A stretch of DNA of 64,000 nucleotides from Hybos culiciformis (lineage: Eukaryota > Arthropoda > Insecta > Diptera > Hybotidae), in the NCBI GenBank assembly GCA_964007475.1, contig OZ023274.1, positions 24,324,043 through 24,388,042 on the forward strand, read 5' to 3'. The stretch's first letter is position 1; each line of letters opens with the position of its first letter. The position numbers were made by a program, and so were the translations under genes. Positions 47,920-60,365 of the stretch are shown here, piece by piece. A model generated the notes under the pieces. That model was given only the letters and a program-made list of their open reading frames with translations, made no database searches and was not told the DNA's origin.

Positions 47920-50900
47920 TAACATCTTGGTTATAGCATTAAATTATTTTGCCATCGCAAGAAAACTTAAAGTTCTAGCTATTGAGGTTAATGAAGCGAG
48001 TAACTCAAATATTGATGAAATTATTGATGATAGAAGAAAAAAGTTTGTATGGTGTCCATCGGTGTTTATTGAAATCAATTTTTTTTTATATACTGTTGTA
48101 TATATGTTTGTATTAAAACAAGTGAATGTGAATTATGTTACTTTAATCAAAATATTAAATTAACACAAACGCGTACATAAAACGCGTCAAAAAAAAATAT
48201 AATAATTTGAATTCAATTTTATCTGAATATAATCAAATTTAATTTTGAAGTTATGTATAATTATAATATGTGATATAATACATGTATATAATATAATATA
48301 TATAAAAATAACGAACGCATATACTTTTTTTAATAGCAAAGCTACTTAAATATAATCACTTTTTATCAGACAAAAATTAAAGATTAAAAAAAACCATAAT
48401 TTTTAATTGTATAAATTTTTTAAATTCTAAAACTTTTTTATTTTTATTTATTTTTTTATACACATATATGTATACTTTCATGTATGTACAAATTTTGTAT
48501 AATTAAAAACAAAAATTAGCGTAACTTAACGAAATGAAGGAAAAATTTCATTTAACACGATAATATAAAATTTTCTTTTTTATTATTATTATTATAATAA
48601 GTATTTTTTTTTTTTATAAACATAGAAATTATTTACTTTATATATAAAAGTACGTAACTTTTTGTCAATATTTATATGTACATACATAAAGTGTGAAATA
48701 TATGAATGTAAATTTATGATTTTCCATAATGTGAGCATAAGGCTAACATATATATACATATCTTTAAATATATAATATATTAACTGTATCGACGTTGATT
48801 TTTAAATTGATATTATCTGAAGTTTTTAGAAGAACGTCAAAAATATCATAAAAAAGTTTTTGGAAATAAGGAATAAAATATCGATTTCGTTCCAAGTATT
48901 TTCAAACTAGAAATATAAAGTATTTCATATTTGACAATAAACTACTGACCTCTGTAGATAAATATTTGAAAAAAAGTGGGAAAGTAAATATAAGTCTAAG
49001 TAAGAAGATAAGTTTATAGAATTTTATAAAAATAATAATGGTCACTCATAAATTTCATAATTTTGACATTAATATTTATCATACGTTCTCATTAAACTTC
49101 ACTAACGATATAATTTACATTATGTGAATATATTATATTGTACCTATATCCTTTTGTATAAGGATAATGTGTATAATAAAAATAAATATAAATTTTAAAT
49201 TTAATCTCAAGGTATATAAATACAACATAGTAGGGGGTTTTTCTTAAAAAAAAAAAAAATAAGAAAATAATAATAAAAACCAGAATATTAACGACGACAT
49301 CAAATGAACTGGAAGTTTTTATGTCCTCTTTTTTTTTTGAATGAATTATAATTTTCATTTTATAATTTATAATGCATTATTATGATGTATTCTTTTAAAT
49401 TGGCAAAGTCTATAAAAATTTTCAGTTTAATAATGAAAGAAAAATAAATATATTTTTTTTTTGTATATTTTTTTATTTATTTTTTATTCCTTTTTATTAT
49501 TATTACAAACATTGTAAAGTTATAAAATGCATATTATATACATTTAACTTATACGTAAAATAAATATATACCTACATTATGTATACAAAATAATGTGAGG
49601 TGTTCACTTCTGGGGATTCTCCTCTTTTTGTAATACCTTTGTAATATTTTTCACAAACCCGACCGATGTTTCTAAGTTTTTTGAATAGTTGGTTTCGGGT
49701 TTATTTTGAGTGTATTGCTTCAAAAAACAAACTCCTTGTTTAAGGTTTTATAAATTATATTTCACAAACCTATATAATGTGAATAATTTTCAGATGAAAA
49801 AATTTACTTTTGCAGTTACCGGCAATGAATGCTTAATATCGAATGCTGGACGATTATTAAAGTACCAAGGTTGGTAATTTGTACATTTACCCTCAAATTT
49901 TTTATTTAATCAAGGGTATGAAGTAATAAAAATGTTATGAGATTATTATATAAGCAAATTTATGATTTGTGTGCGGTAGAATTATAAAAAACTGAAATCA
50001 ATTTTTTGAATCGTACATCAAAAAAGAAAATTACTTAAATTTGGGAAAGAAATATGTACATAAAATCTTTAATTTGATTTTATGTTAAGAATTTAAAGTT
50101 TTTTCTCTGTTTACACGAATTAGTTTGTGAGGCCTATTAAATTTTTACTTAGAAATTGTAAGAAAATCACCTGAAAATGTTTTTTATGTACTGCGAGAGT
50201 TAAAATTCGAAACTAATAATATTTTTGCAATTTAAAGACATAAACATATTTTTTTTTTGTATATACTTTAAATAAATTCGGTCAACTAAATGTAAGGTTA
50301 ATAATTTTTTAAGTGGGAAGAAATTTTTTACTTGGAATTTTTTTATTTTCTTCTCTTTAAAGATTTTAGGGATAATGTTAATAAAGCCTATTTTCAGTAC
50401 ATATGTATTTTTTTGTTTTGAAATTATTTTGCGTTGGAGTACAATTTCTATATAAATAAAATAATAAAGGAATTTCTTGAAATAACTAATTTGGGAAAAT
50501 AAAAAACATATAAATTCTAAATAATGTCAATGAAGGAGTCAATATTAAAGTTATTTTTAGTCACATAAAAAAAAATTCGTAGAATTTATTATTTATTATA
50601 TTAATGGACTGTCAGAAAAATGTCTGTATAGATTTTTGCTCCAATATAAATGGTTAAAATGTACACCTTATGAATTACCAAACACATATATGTATACTTT
50701 AAATATTTATTCAAATCTTATATATTTTTTTTTAATGATGTTTTCCTTAGTTACTGGTGATGTTTATTTTGTTTGTGATTTTATTAGTGATTTCCAGTAT
50801 GATGTGATAATAGATATAATAATAACCATAGATTGGAAATATGGTTTTTTTTCATACAAAAAATTAAAAAAAAAACAACCCATAAAAACAAAGTTTTTGA

Positions 50901-52515
50901 TATAAATCCTTTATGTGTGAATGTGTGTGTGAGTATGTCAGGAAGTGTATGTGTGCAAAATTTCATCGATTGAATAGCCCGAATTGGGTCAATTTTGAAT
51001 TCAGAGAAGTTGAGTTATTCAGAGAAGTTGAGTTATTACAATTAAGTTCAAGGCTGTCAGTTTTTGTCAATTGCAGTCAATTGCAGTTTTTGTCAACTTT
51101 TTAATTGTTTTTTCACACTTTCTAATCAAAATCACATAACTTTCACGTTTCAAGCCCAAGCCTCCTGGTATCGGTGGTCTTTAGTATAGACTTAAAGAAA
51201 GTGGAAAATTTGATTTCATGGGTTAGAACTGAATATATTAAAAGTACGTGTACATTAAAAGTGTGTGCTTCAAAATTATTATTAAAATATATATTATATT
51301 ATATTAATCATTCAGATAATACTATGAGATTTTGAAAATTTGAAATTACAAAAAAAAACTTTTTTTTCTTTGCTACCGAGAATTATAATAAAAAAAACCG
51401 CCACAAAAAAAAAGAATTATCATTCTTATGTAATAATTTTTTTTTTAGAAAAAAATTTAATATCTATCTTCTTTTTTTTTTTTCTTTTATCATAATGCAT
51501 AAATCATTTTGGATATATGCTGCTGCTATATTACTGTGAAATTTTATTAAAATTCCCTTTATCATTTTTATTTGAAAACAAAAATTCATTCATAAAAAAT
51601 AATAAAAAAAAATCATAAATTTTATAATCTGAGAGTTTTTGAAATAAAATATAATATTTTTTTTTTACGAGCAAGATTAGATTTTTAAGTTAAATTGTAT
51701 ATATATGATATGGAGGAAAGAAAATCGAAAAAAAAAATAGAGATAAAATTAAAAAAAAAAACATAAATACATAAATATTATTGTTTTAAATGGATTACAT
51801 GACCTTACTGTTTCATCTGTTGTAATTTATTTATTTATTATTATTATTTTTTTTTTAATTATTTTTAAATCAAAATTTTTCAATTTATGTATTTTTAAGA
51901 TACATTTATATAAAAAATTTAAAATTTTTTTTTGCGAAAAAGAACTGAGTTCTCACTATTTTTTACTGTGCAAAATGATTGAACAATTAAAAAAAAAAAG
52001 AGTAAATAGAAAGGGAAGTGTTTTCTTTCTCTATAATTTAAAATTTTAACTGTATTCGTTTCTTTCATTTCATAAGTTATGATTTTAATGCTATCACTGA
52101 GGGAAAAAAATTTCTAGAATCGTGCAACACACTTTTATAATCATTCAAATTTAAGAAAATAAAAGAATTTTCATCGAATTCGATTGATATGTTAAATACT
52201 TGCTTAAATTTTCCAATTTTTTCTCGTCTGTTTTTTATGGCTTTTTCCATGATTCAAGTAAATTTATTTTGATTGATTTTATGGGCTTATTTTCATTAAT
52301 CAAGTAATTATTTCTTCATTTATGTAAATATTTCTTAATTTAAGTAAATATTTACTTGATGTGATTCTAACACAGTTTAAGAATTTTTTTCCTTGGTTTG
52401 TGTATTTTTTTTTACCATGAAACGTGAAAATTATAAGCATGATTCTTTGTGAATATATTTCTTATTTGATGATAATTTTTTCATATTCTATGGTTACAGT
52501 TTTCCATTAGTTAAA
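47920..52515. other. AT-rich stretch with weak coding-like spots only
   Basis: Two spots could be exon relics but lack family signatures. 49625-49745 is open on the minus strand for about 45 codons with low AT content (reading NYSKNLETSVGFVKNITKVL), and 49797-49880 follows a 'ttttcag'. Duplications of 'attcagagaagttgagtt' and 'caattgcagt' lie at 50998-51085. Confidence 0.4.
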
Positions 52516-52525
52516 TAAATTATTT

Positions 52526-52776
52526 GAGCCGTTTATTTTGAAAGTGGTTTAAGTCCATTTGTTCTTGTATTGAGATATTTAAGGTTTTGTGTTTGAATTA
52601 TTTAAAAATATACATTAATATTTCCATAAGCTAATTTTCAAGTGTCAAAATCAAAGCGGTTTTAATGATACTAGACTAAAATTGTTTATAAATAAAAAGA
52701 ATATATACTATTGTGCTTATCATTAACTATTTTTTTTTGAAAAATAGACTTAAACCACTTTCAAAATAAACGGCTC
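52526..52776. mobile_element. MITE with perfect 30-bp inverted ends
   Basis: The left end GAGCCGTTTATTTTGAAAGT plus 'ggtttaagtc' is matched exactly by its inverse on the right. ATTT flanks both sides (52522-52525 and 52777-52780) and could be a 4-bp target duplication. The element is 251 bp with an AT-rich interior and no protein. The superfamily is unknown. Confidence 0.8.
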
Positions 52777-52872
52777 ATTTCTTGATTTTAATAAATTTTT
52801 TGAATCCTAAGAAAGATATTATAGTCAGTATAGAATTTATATTTTCTATTTTACACATATTCTAAATTTCAA

Positions 52873-52950
52873 TTGCTTAGCCTAGTGGTAGAGTTGAACG
52901 TTTGCAATGCAAAAGAACAAGGTTCGAATCCCGAAGAGGGCATGAGAAAA
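52873..52950 (+). repeat. tRNA-derived SINE head, plus copy
   Basis: A box TAGCCTAGTGG (about 52879-52889), an Ala-like anticodon region 'tttgcaatgcaaaa', and B box GGTTCGAATCC (52921-52931). An A-rich tail runs to about 53158. The acceptor stem is not conserved. It shares 'ttgcaatgc' and both boxes with the minus-strand copy at 53186-53262. Confidence 0.7.
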
Positions 52951-53172
52951 ATCAAATAAAAAATCAATTAAATTTAATAAAATTAAATTTAATAAATATA
53001 AATAAAATAAATAAAAAATTATAAAGAAAAATATTAATAAATAAAAATAAATTAAAATAAAAAAAAAATTAAAAAAAAAAAAATTAATTAAAAAAAAAAA
53101 AAAAAATTAAAAAAAAAAAAAAAAAATAAAAAAAAAAAAAATAATAATATGAAATAAAAAATTTTTTTTTTT
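52951..53172. repeat. A-rich tail region between two SINE heads
   Basis: 'ataaa', 'aaaatta' and poly(A) runs, then poly(T) at 53162-53173. The plus SINE tail meets the minus SINE tail here. Confidence 0.7.
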
Positions 53173-53185
53173 TCGCATAATTGTC

Positions 53186-53262
53186 GTCCTCTTCAAGATT
53201 CGAACCTGGGTCCTCAGCATTGCAAACCGACATCTCTACCTATAGGCTAAGCTATTGAAATG
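53186..53262 (-). repeat. tRNA-derived SINE head, minus copy
   Basis: On the minus strand, A box TAGCCTATAGG and B box GGTTCGAATCT flank 'ggtttgcaatgctgagg'. It is of the same family as 52873-52950. The two heads point towards each other, so the whole 390-bp unit can fold back. Confidence 0.7.
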
Positions 53263-53264
53263 AA

Positions 53265-55235
53265 AAATGTATTTTTTAAGGTCATGCGTTTCTTGATTCG
53301 TGTTTCTTTTACACGAATTATCAAAAAAGTCGCACATTATAATGTCTTATTATTTCTTCATTCACGCAAACAATATTTCTTTCATGAAGTAAAGTTGATT
53401 GTTATGTGCATGAAAAAGTTCTAAAAATTATGCAAAAAAAATACACGATTCGAGAAAAAAGGCGAACGGGTCAAAAACAAGTCCTTTTATTCACATTTTA
53501 TATGATATTAGCAATCTTTTCTCTCCGTGTAGGCATTAAGGGGTTTAAAGTTTCTATTATATTTACTATACATTTGAATCCAAAACTTATAAAATAATCC
53601 GTAACTGTTAATAGCAAATTAACGTATATATATTTTTTTTTTAACAAAACTCGTATTTCACAATTTTTTAACTATTCATGACTTTCTAATAAATATTTGT
53701 GAATAAAATTTGTAAAGAAAAATTTTACTAATTGTTACGCGGTTTTCTTCCTTTAAATTTTTATTGAAACGAGAGGATTTCCCTATTGAAATTTCATTTC
53801 TTAAAAGATTTGTTATGTTTCATTAAAAGATTTGTTATGTTGAATATTTTCAGTGCCATTAGCTTTTGTATTATCACCATTCAGAAAAGTTCGACGTTCT
53901 TTTATTTTATATTTCTGAAGAACATTATATCTGAACTTCGAACTATTTGTTAACATATTTTTTATTTCAATTAACATTAATTATTTTGACATTTCTTACT
54001 TTGTCAGACCTTTTTTCTCTTTTTTCTATAATTTTCACAATTTGCACAATGTATCACAAACATAAAGAAAAGCTTAATTCCGAGTTCCATATACCTGTTA
54101 CTTGAATATACTTGTTACTTGAATTACTTCGCATTTTTTAAACGAATTTCATATTAATTTAGTATGAAACTTAACATTCCCTTTTCCATAAAATTTAACA
54201 AATTTTTCTTTAATAACTTTGTATTTGAAGACTCAAGGAAGAAAAAGAAAGATATACTTAAAAAATATAATATTACATAAAAATTCCAAGAATCAAACTC
54301 GGAAATATTGCAAGAAAAAACAAAATCCATATATCTTTACCTCTTTCTTGTAATATTAAAATCAAAAAAAAAAATCTCCATAAAAAATTTTGCTTTTAGC
54401 TATTTTTTTATTTAGATTATATTAATGGAAAGTTTTAATTTAAATATAATATTAAAAACAATGAACTTTAACTAATTTCGTTCTTATTGTCTTTAAAAAA
54501 ATATCATATTAATATGTTAAACATTAGCTTACATAGAACCATAGAAGTATTCTTACGAAATACCATTCACTGTACATAATTTATTTACAATTACATAATC
54601 CAAATTTCACTAGAATTTAAAGGAAATTTATTCAAAATCCTTTTTTTTTAACAAATTAGATTACGTACGTTGTCGTCGTGTACGTGAATTTTCTAAAATA
54701 AATGATATCGGATACAATGTTTATAAATCTGAATAAATTTAAACGTAACGATATTTTGAATTAATTTTTTAAATAGCAAAATTAAAAAAAAAATTTTAGA
54801 TGAAAATTATTGTGTTTTTACTTTTTATTGGAGGAAAATGCATTTAATACGAAAGAAAATGCATGCAGATTCATATTTCCTTTCCCTTGGTAAACTTAAA
54901 AAGAATTTTGTTATTTGATTATATTGTTAGGAGCTGCATTTTTATAGTTAAATTTAATTATATGTATACATAAATATCGTACAATAATATTCAGATCCCT
55001 TAAATGTTTATATAAATCCTTCGTCTATTCGTTTAAAGTTTACAGGAAGCTTACCAGGAAACTTGAAAATTTGCATTAAAATTATATAATCAAATATTCA
55101 TTGAAAAACATTTTCGATATATTATAAAAGAAATATTTCAAAAATAGATATTCGAGTTAGACAGTTTACGCAAAATGACATTGATTTTTAAAGTAATTCT
55201 TTTTATTATCCTTACAGATAGTTGAACCGATATTT
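53265..55235. other. AT-rich stretch, nothing recognised
   Basis: No supportable feature. Confidence 0.5.
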
Positions 55236-55239
55236 ATTT

Positions 55240-55348
55240 CGGTTCGGTTTTGGTTTCATTCCTAACATTTTTTTGTGCTCCGGTTACGTTTCGGTTTAAT
55301 ATTTTTTTTTTTCGTTCCGGTTACGGTGACTTATTTTTTTAATCTTTT
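55240..55348 (+). repeat. GGTT(T/A)CGG low-complexity repeat, left part
   Basis: Imperfect repeats of 'cggttcggttt' and 'ccggttacg'. A matching stretch lies at 60570-60680. The LINE and MITE complex between them may have landed inside a single tract. Confidence 0.7.
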
Positions 55349-56845
55349 CCGGGCTTATCTAAAGATCCTGGAAGACTGGTATGGACGTATTCCCAAGCTG
55401 ATTGGGATGGACTCGCCAGTTTTCTTGGACGGATGGATCTGTCTCGTTGCTTCTTGGAGAGGGATGTTGACCTTTGCACGGCTGTCATTACCGAAAGTAT
55501 TCTGCTAGGAATGAAACTTTTCATACCCTATAAAAAGGTTCAAAATAAAACGAATACTAAAAATCCGTGGTTCAATGACACCTGTGCAAAGGCCATAGCC
55601 GATAGGAATAATGCTTTTCGTGAGTATAAACAAAACAATTCTTTAAATTTACTGAAGCGCTGGCGAGAAGTCAGAAATAGGTGCAGTAAGATTTGTTGCC
55701 AACAGTAGGTTTTGTATACCCAGAGGAAGCGTCAAGAAATATTAAACCTTCCTAAAAATAGCAGAAGCTTTTGGACCTTCGCTAAAAGTGTAGAACAAAA
55801 CTTTTGTTCGCCTACATCTTTTCCTCCCCTTGTAGATGGTGACCGGATCATATCAGATTCGCTAATCTGTTTGCAAAACAGGCTAATCTGTTTGCAAAAC
55901 TCAACACTTGTAGTTTTAGCCCAAGATCCACCAGTCTTGCCTCCAGTAAACTCTTCTTTTGGAAGAGTTTACTTTAGGCAACGTGCTGTTTTAAAAGCTC
56001 TGAAAAATCTGAATGTGAAAAAGTCAATTGGCCCTGATGGTATTCCGGCTGTGGTCGTTAAACATACTGCCACTGTTCTAGCTAAACCTCTGCGCAACCT
56101 TTTCTATCTTTCATATTCACTTGGCATCTACCCCACCAAGTGGAAAGTTGTGCATGTTCAGCCTATTTCAAAAAAAGGCGATAAATGCGATCCCTCAAAC
56201 TACAGGCCTATTGCGCTTACTTCTATTCTATTCTATTCTATTCTATTCTATTCTATTCTATTCTATTCTATTCTGATGTCTTAAACATTTAGAAATCCTA
56301 CATACGACCAAAATTAGAATATAATTCGCATATATGGGCTGGTGCTCCCAAAACCCATCTTGAATACCTGGACAAAGTTCAGAGAAGGGCTATTAGATTG
56401 ATAAACAACGACCAAACCACCAGCTCATTAACTTCACTCAACCACCGTCGTAATGTAGGTTCTCTTTCCATTTTTTATAAATACCTTGTTGGAATGGATA
56501 CGTGTTCCCTGGAAGTAAAGGCCCTACTTCCTCAACTTCAAGTATTTTCACGACAAACACACCCATTTTTCGTAAAAATTCCCAGATGTAATAGAACGAG
56601 CTTCGGAGATTCGTGTTCAATTCGCACCTCGAGAATGTGGAATGCTCTCCTATTAAAGTTGTTCCCGTCAGCTGGTGGACGCTTAATTTATGACTTGCGC
56701 CGCTTTAAGAAAAGTGTAAATGATTATCTACTAACTGTCCCACTTTTTAATCCCGTCTAAACTTCCTGTTCTCATTACCAAATCCATACTTCTTTAGTAT
56801 AAAAGGTATCCCACCTAGTGATTTGGTAACTTTAAAAAAAAAAAA
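55349..56845 (+). mobile_element. LINE family 1, copy C (internal deletion)
   Basis: It starts just after the endonuclease and covers the linker (open frames 55433-55708 and 55712-56284). It includes RT block NLNVKKSIGPDGIPAVVVK and GDKCDPSNYRPIALTSI, then breaks into a (ttcta)n run. It resumes at 56283 with the C-terminal domain (56398-56760: LNHRRNVGSLSIFYKY to GGRLIYDLRRFKKSV), then a 3' UTR and poly(A) at 56834-56845. The central RT with FADD is absent, so it is dead. Copy D begins immediately after its poly(A). Confidence 0.9.
56219..56276 (+). repeat. (ttcta)n microsatellite inside LINE copy C
   Basis: About eleven 5-bp units, starting at the RT sequence 'acttctattctatt' that resembles the unit. 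It marks the site of the internal deletion. Confidence 0.95.
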
Positions 56846-57786
56846 GTTAGGGTCATCATCTCTTGTATCTGTTTCTGACATCGAATCCAGATAATTATTA
56901 CGCTTCAATTAGTTCCCCCCTTGGAAACTCCGATCATTGTCTCGTTAGCACGTCCTTCTCTCTTGATGGTGGAGCGGGCTTATCTAAAGATCCTGGAAGA
57001 CTGGTATGGACGTATTCCCAAGCTGATTGGGATGGACTCGCCGGTTTTCTTGGATGGATGGATCTGTCTGGTTGCTTCTTGGAGAGGGATGTTGACCTTT
57101 GCACGGATGTCATTACCGAAAATATTATGCTAGGGATAAAACTTTTCATACCCCATAAAAAGGTTCAATATAAAACGAATACTAAAAACAAATCTTTAAG
57201 TTCACTGAGGCACTGTCGCGGGGTCAGGTACAGATGGAAGCAGAAGGTTTTTTATACCCAGAGGAAGAGTCAAGAAATTTTAAACCTTCCTAAAAATAGC
57301 AGGAGCTTTTAGAGCTTCGCTAAAAGTGTACAACAAAACTTTTGTTCGCCTTCATCTTTTCGTCCCCTTGTAGATGGTGACCGGATCATATCAGATTAGG
57401 TTGGGAAGGCTTATTTGTTTGCAAAACTTTTTAGTCAAAACTCAACACTCGCAGCTTCAGCTCAAAATCCACCTGTCTCGCCTCCAGTAAACTCTTCTTT
57501 TGGAAGAGTTTACTTTAGGCAACGTGCTGTTTTAAAAGCTCTCAAAAATCTGAATGTGAAAAAGTCAACTGGCCCCGATGGTATTACGGCTGTGGTCCTA
57601 AAACATACTGCCACTGTTCTAGCTGAACCTCTGCACAACCTTTTCTATCTTTCATATTCACTTGGCATTTACTCCACCAAGTGGAAAGTTGTGCATGTTC
57701 AGCCTATTACAAAAAAAGGCGATAAATGCGATCCCTCAAACTACAGGCCTATTGCGCTTACTTCTATTCTCTTAATTGACTTTAAC

Positions 57787-58287
57787 TAGGGTTTTTGAAA
57801 CTCGACCATTTTCGTAAGCTCGAGCCTTCAAGCTTTTTCTATAAGGAGGATCGGGTAGCTCGAGCCACCCGAGCCTTCTTAAAAAGAAACCAATTTTAGG
57901 GCATATAATTTTCACTTTACTCTTCTAATTTAATCATTATTTACTCATTACAAAATCATAAAAATAACAATAAATATTGCAAAATAATTAAACGAAACGT
58001 TATAAAATATAAAAAACAAAATATCATAAAATATAAAAACATAAAAAATCCATTTCAGTGTATCATTTTCTGTTAAAATTGACTGTGACTTATAAGATTG
58101 AAGTGAAATATTTCCTTATATAAACTTTTCTGTTCTATAAAATAAAAAAAAAACAAAAGTAAAATGTAAAACATTAAAAATGCTGAGCTCGAGCCACTAG
58201 CAGATAAAAACTCGATCTTCATTCAAGCAAAAACAGACGAGCTAGCTCGAGCTTTTTGGATCGAGCCGGCTCGGTCCAAAAACCCTA
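57787..58287 (+). mobile_element. hAT-type MITE, left copy
   Basis: A 501-bp element with 11-bp perfect terminal inverted repeats TAGGGTTTTTG and an exact 8-bp target duplication ACTTTAAC (57779-57786 and 58288-58295). Both fit the hAT superfamily (TIR starting YARNG, 8-bp duplication). Clusters of 'gctcgagc' near both ends look like subterminal transposase sites. No protein is encoded. Confidence 0.88.
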
Positions 58288-58708
58288 ACTTTAACTATAT
58301 ACTGAACCATATTTTTTTTTAAACTTTTATTATAAATAGTGACCATAGTTTAAAGTATACCACCGGACATAAGGATCTTAGTTCAACATTCATAAAACAA
58401 AATATTCACTCTTCAATTTATCATTTCCTTCCAAATTTTGCATATAAAAGGATAAAGGATATTGTATATTTGCATATATTAAAAAAATCAATTGGTCCTA
58501 CAGATCTGATTTTTAGAACGTTTTGCATCAAAAAGGAAAAAATGAATGGCCTTCCGTCCGCCTTCCACCAAAATATTGCGTGATTTCGTTTGACTTGAGA
58601 TTCTTTTATTTCGTCTCTACAAGTTAAAGTCACTCAACTAGCCAAGGATGAAAATAATTTTCATCAAAATTAACAAATTTTACAATTTTTTTTTTCTATT
58701 TTTAATAG

Positions 58709-58824
58709 ATTCCGATGAAAATTATGCGTTGGGCATATTATATAATGTTGTTTACAGGTCTGAAAAAGATGGGTTAGACCCTGATCTTTATCAAGATTTC
58801 AAACTGAAGACTCGATTTCAATGA
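58709..58824 (+). pseudogene. Exon-like frame of gene-like sequence X, left arm
   Basis: After 'ctatttttaatag' a 38-codon frame reads SDENYALGILYNVVYRSEKD then GLDPDLYQDFKLKTRFQ and TGA. A second open stretch lies upstream at 58323-58583 (86 codons, including HFLPNFAYKRIKDIVYLHI). The layout looks like a captured piece of a split gene. I do not recognise the protein. A damaged copy is at 25120-25400. Confidence 0.45.
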
Positions 58825-59928
58825 AAATTGATATATATTATCTTATTAAGTGTAGTATATTAGGAGGAACCAAAAAAATGAATGTTTGGACCCTAATTGT
58901 TGTGACCAAGCTATTCTCAAATTAAATTATGTCTTAAATCGAAATGTTGAATACCAATTCTACACTTAATATTATTAAGTACTGATCTATATAATGTTCT
59001 CTAAATTTTCTCCAAAGTAATGGAATCTCTCATCAACGATAAAGTCAAAAAATACCTTGAATGCAACAAATTGCTAAGTGACCAGCAATATGGTTTTCGA
59101 ACGAATAGATCGACTGGTGACCTGATGACATATTTATCCCACAAGCTCAACGCCAGCCTTCACAACTCCGGTGAGGCTTGTGTTGGATATAGCTAAGGCT
59201 TTTGATCGAGTGTGGCACTGGCACTGATTTCTAAAGTCAAATCAATGGGTCTTGGATCAGCCTTTGTCAATTGGATCAGCAATTTTTTGTCTGGCCGTTC
59301 TATTCGTGCCGTTGTTGATGGGTACTAGTACACGTTTTCAATATCAATTCCGGTGTACCGCAAGGGAGTGTTCCCAAACCTCTTTTTAGTTTTCATTAAT
59401 GATCTTTTGCAATCTACACTCAATCCCATCCACAGCTTCGTCGATAACAGTTACTTGGTAGCATGCTACGATTTTATTAATAGGAAATCAGCATCTTCAA
59501 ATGCTGTTACTACGAAACCCAATTTTCTACAAAGTAGCATAAATCACGACCTTTCCAAAATTTCACAATGGGGTCTTCTCAACAGAGTTGAGTTTAATGC
59601 ATCCTAAACTCAATGATGCCTAATTTGTAGAAAGATGTCAACTTTTGATCCCAATTTTTTTTTCAAGGCGAAAGTATTGGCAAATCTGGAAGCCTTGACA
59701 TTTTAGGCTTGAAAATAACTGATCTGAGCTGGAAAGTACATATTTTCGAAACGGCAAAAAACGCAGCGAAATGTCTTGGTTTTCTAAAAAGATGTAAACA
59801 ACACTTTTCCCCCCTCTGATCTCTTATATATTTACAAATCCTTCATAGACCTAAATTAGAATATAATTCACATATATGGGCTGGCGCTCCTAAAACCCAT
59901 CTTGAGTAATAAATATATCTGGGACTTA

Positions 59929-60365
59929 CTTGCCATTTACACAGGATGTTTTCGAAGATTAAAATCAAGATTTTTTTTGACTGTGTGTGTAGAAGTTGTA
60001 TAAAACGAAAAAATCTTGATTTTAGTCTGGACTAAAAATCTTGTTTAAAATATTAATTATTTTCTGTCAACAAAAAAAAAAAATGGAAAAAAAAAATTTT
60101 AAATAGAAATATCAAAGATAAAAAAATAAATAAATTAAAAACTGAAAACGAAAAAAAATATTTTTGCTTTATTTTATTTTTTTGATTTATAAATTTAAAA
60201 TTAAAATCAAAATTTAAATAGTTTTATTAAGAAAAATATTTTAATCCAAACTAAAATCTAGATTTTAATCTGGACATTCAAAATTATTTCGGAGATTTTT
60301 ACGAAAATACATTCAAAAAAAAATCTTAATTTTAATCTTCGAAAGCATCCTGTCTAAATGGCAGG
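59929..60365. mobile_element. PIF/Harbinger-type MITE
   Basis: A 437-bp element flanked by TTA (59926-59928 and 60366-60368). The terminal inverted repeats are about 50 bp: CTTGCCATTTACACAGGATG and onward through 'ttcgaagattaaaatcaaga', mirrored on the right with four or so mismatches. A 3-bp TTA duplication is typical of PIF/Harbinger. Further inverted 'aaatcttgattttagtctgg' motifs lie inside. No protein is encoded. Confidence 0.82.

Larger units (their letters stand above)
57767..59011 (+). repeat. 1245-bp inverted repeat, left arm (element X plus hAT MITE)
   Basis: Near-identical in reverse to 61430-62674, with the same length and only scattered single-base differences. It sits in the RT frame of LINE copy D, with a possible 7-bp duplication ATT(C/T)TCT at the edges. 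It holds a 501-bp hAT-type MITE (57787-58287) and about 740 bp of gene-like sequence X. There are no clear terminal inverted repeats of its own. Confidence 0.9.
56846..59909 (+). mobile_element. LINE family 1, copy D (split by a 1245-bp insertion)
   Basis: The parts are 56846-57766 and 59012-59909. It begins with the end of the endonuclease domain (frame 56863-57312: SSPLGNSDHCLV, holding the APE-type 'SDH' motif), then linker and RT (57415-57789: NVKKSTGPDGITAVV, CDPSNYRPIALTSI). After the insertion it resumes with 'tccaaagtaatggaatc' (SKVMES), AFDRVWH and the region that should hold FADD but reads FVDN. It stops at 59909 before the C-terminal domain. Relative to copy C it lacks about 96 bp in the linker. 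It is inactive. Confidence 0.88.

Noticed and set aside
58421..58633. 70-codon minus-strand frame in element X
   Set aside because: It overlaps a longer plus-strand frame with a better splice context. It has no family signature.
57767..59011. Helitron identity for element X
   Set aside because: The 3' side ends CTAA and a small hairpin lies upstream, but the 5' TC start and A/T insertion context do not fit.
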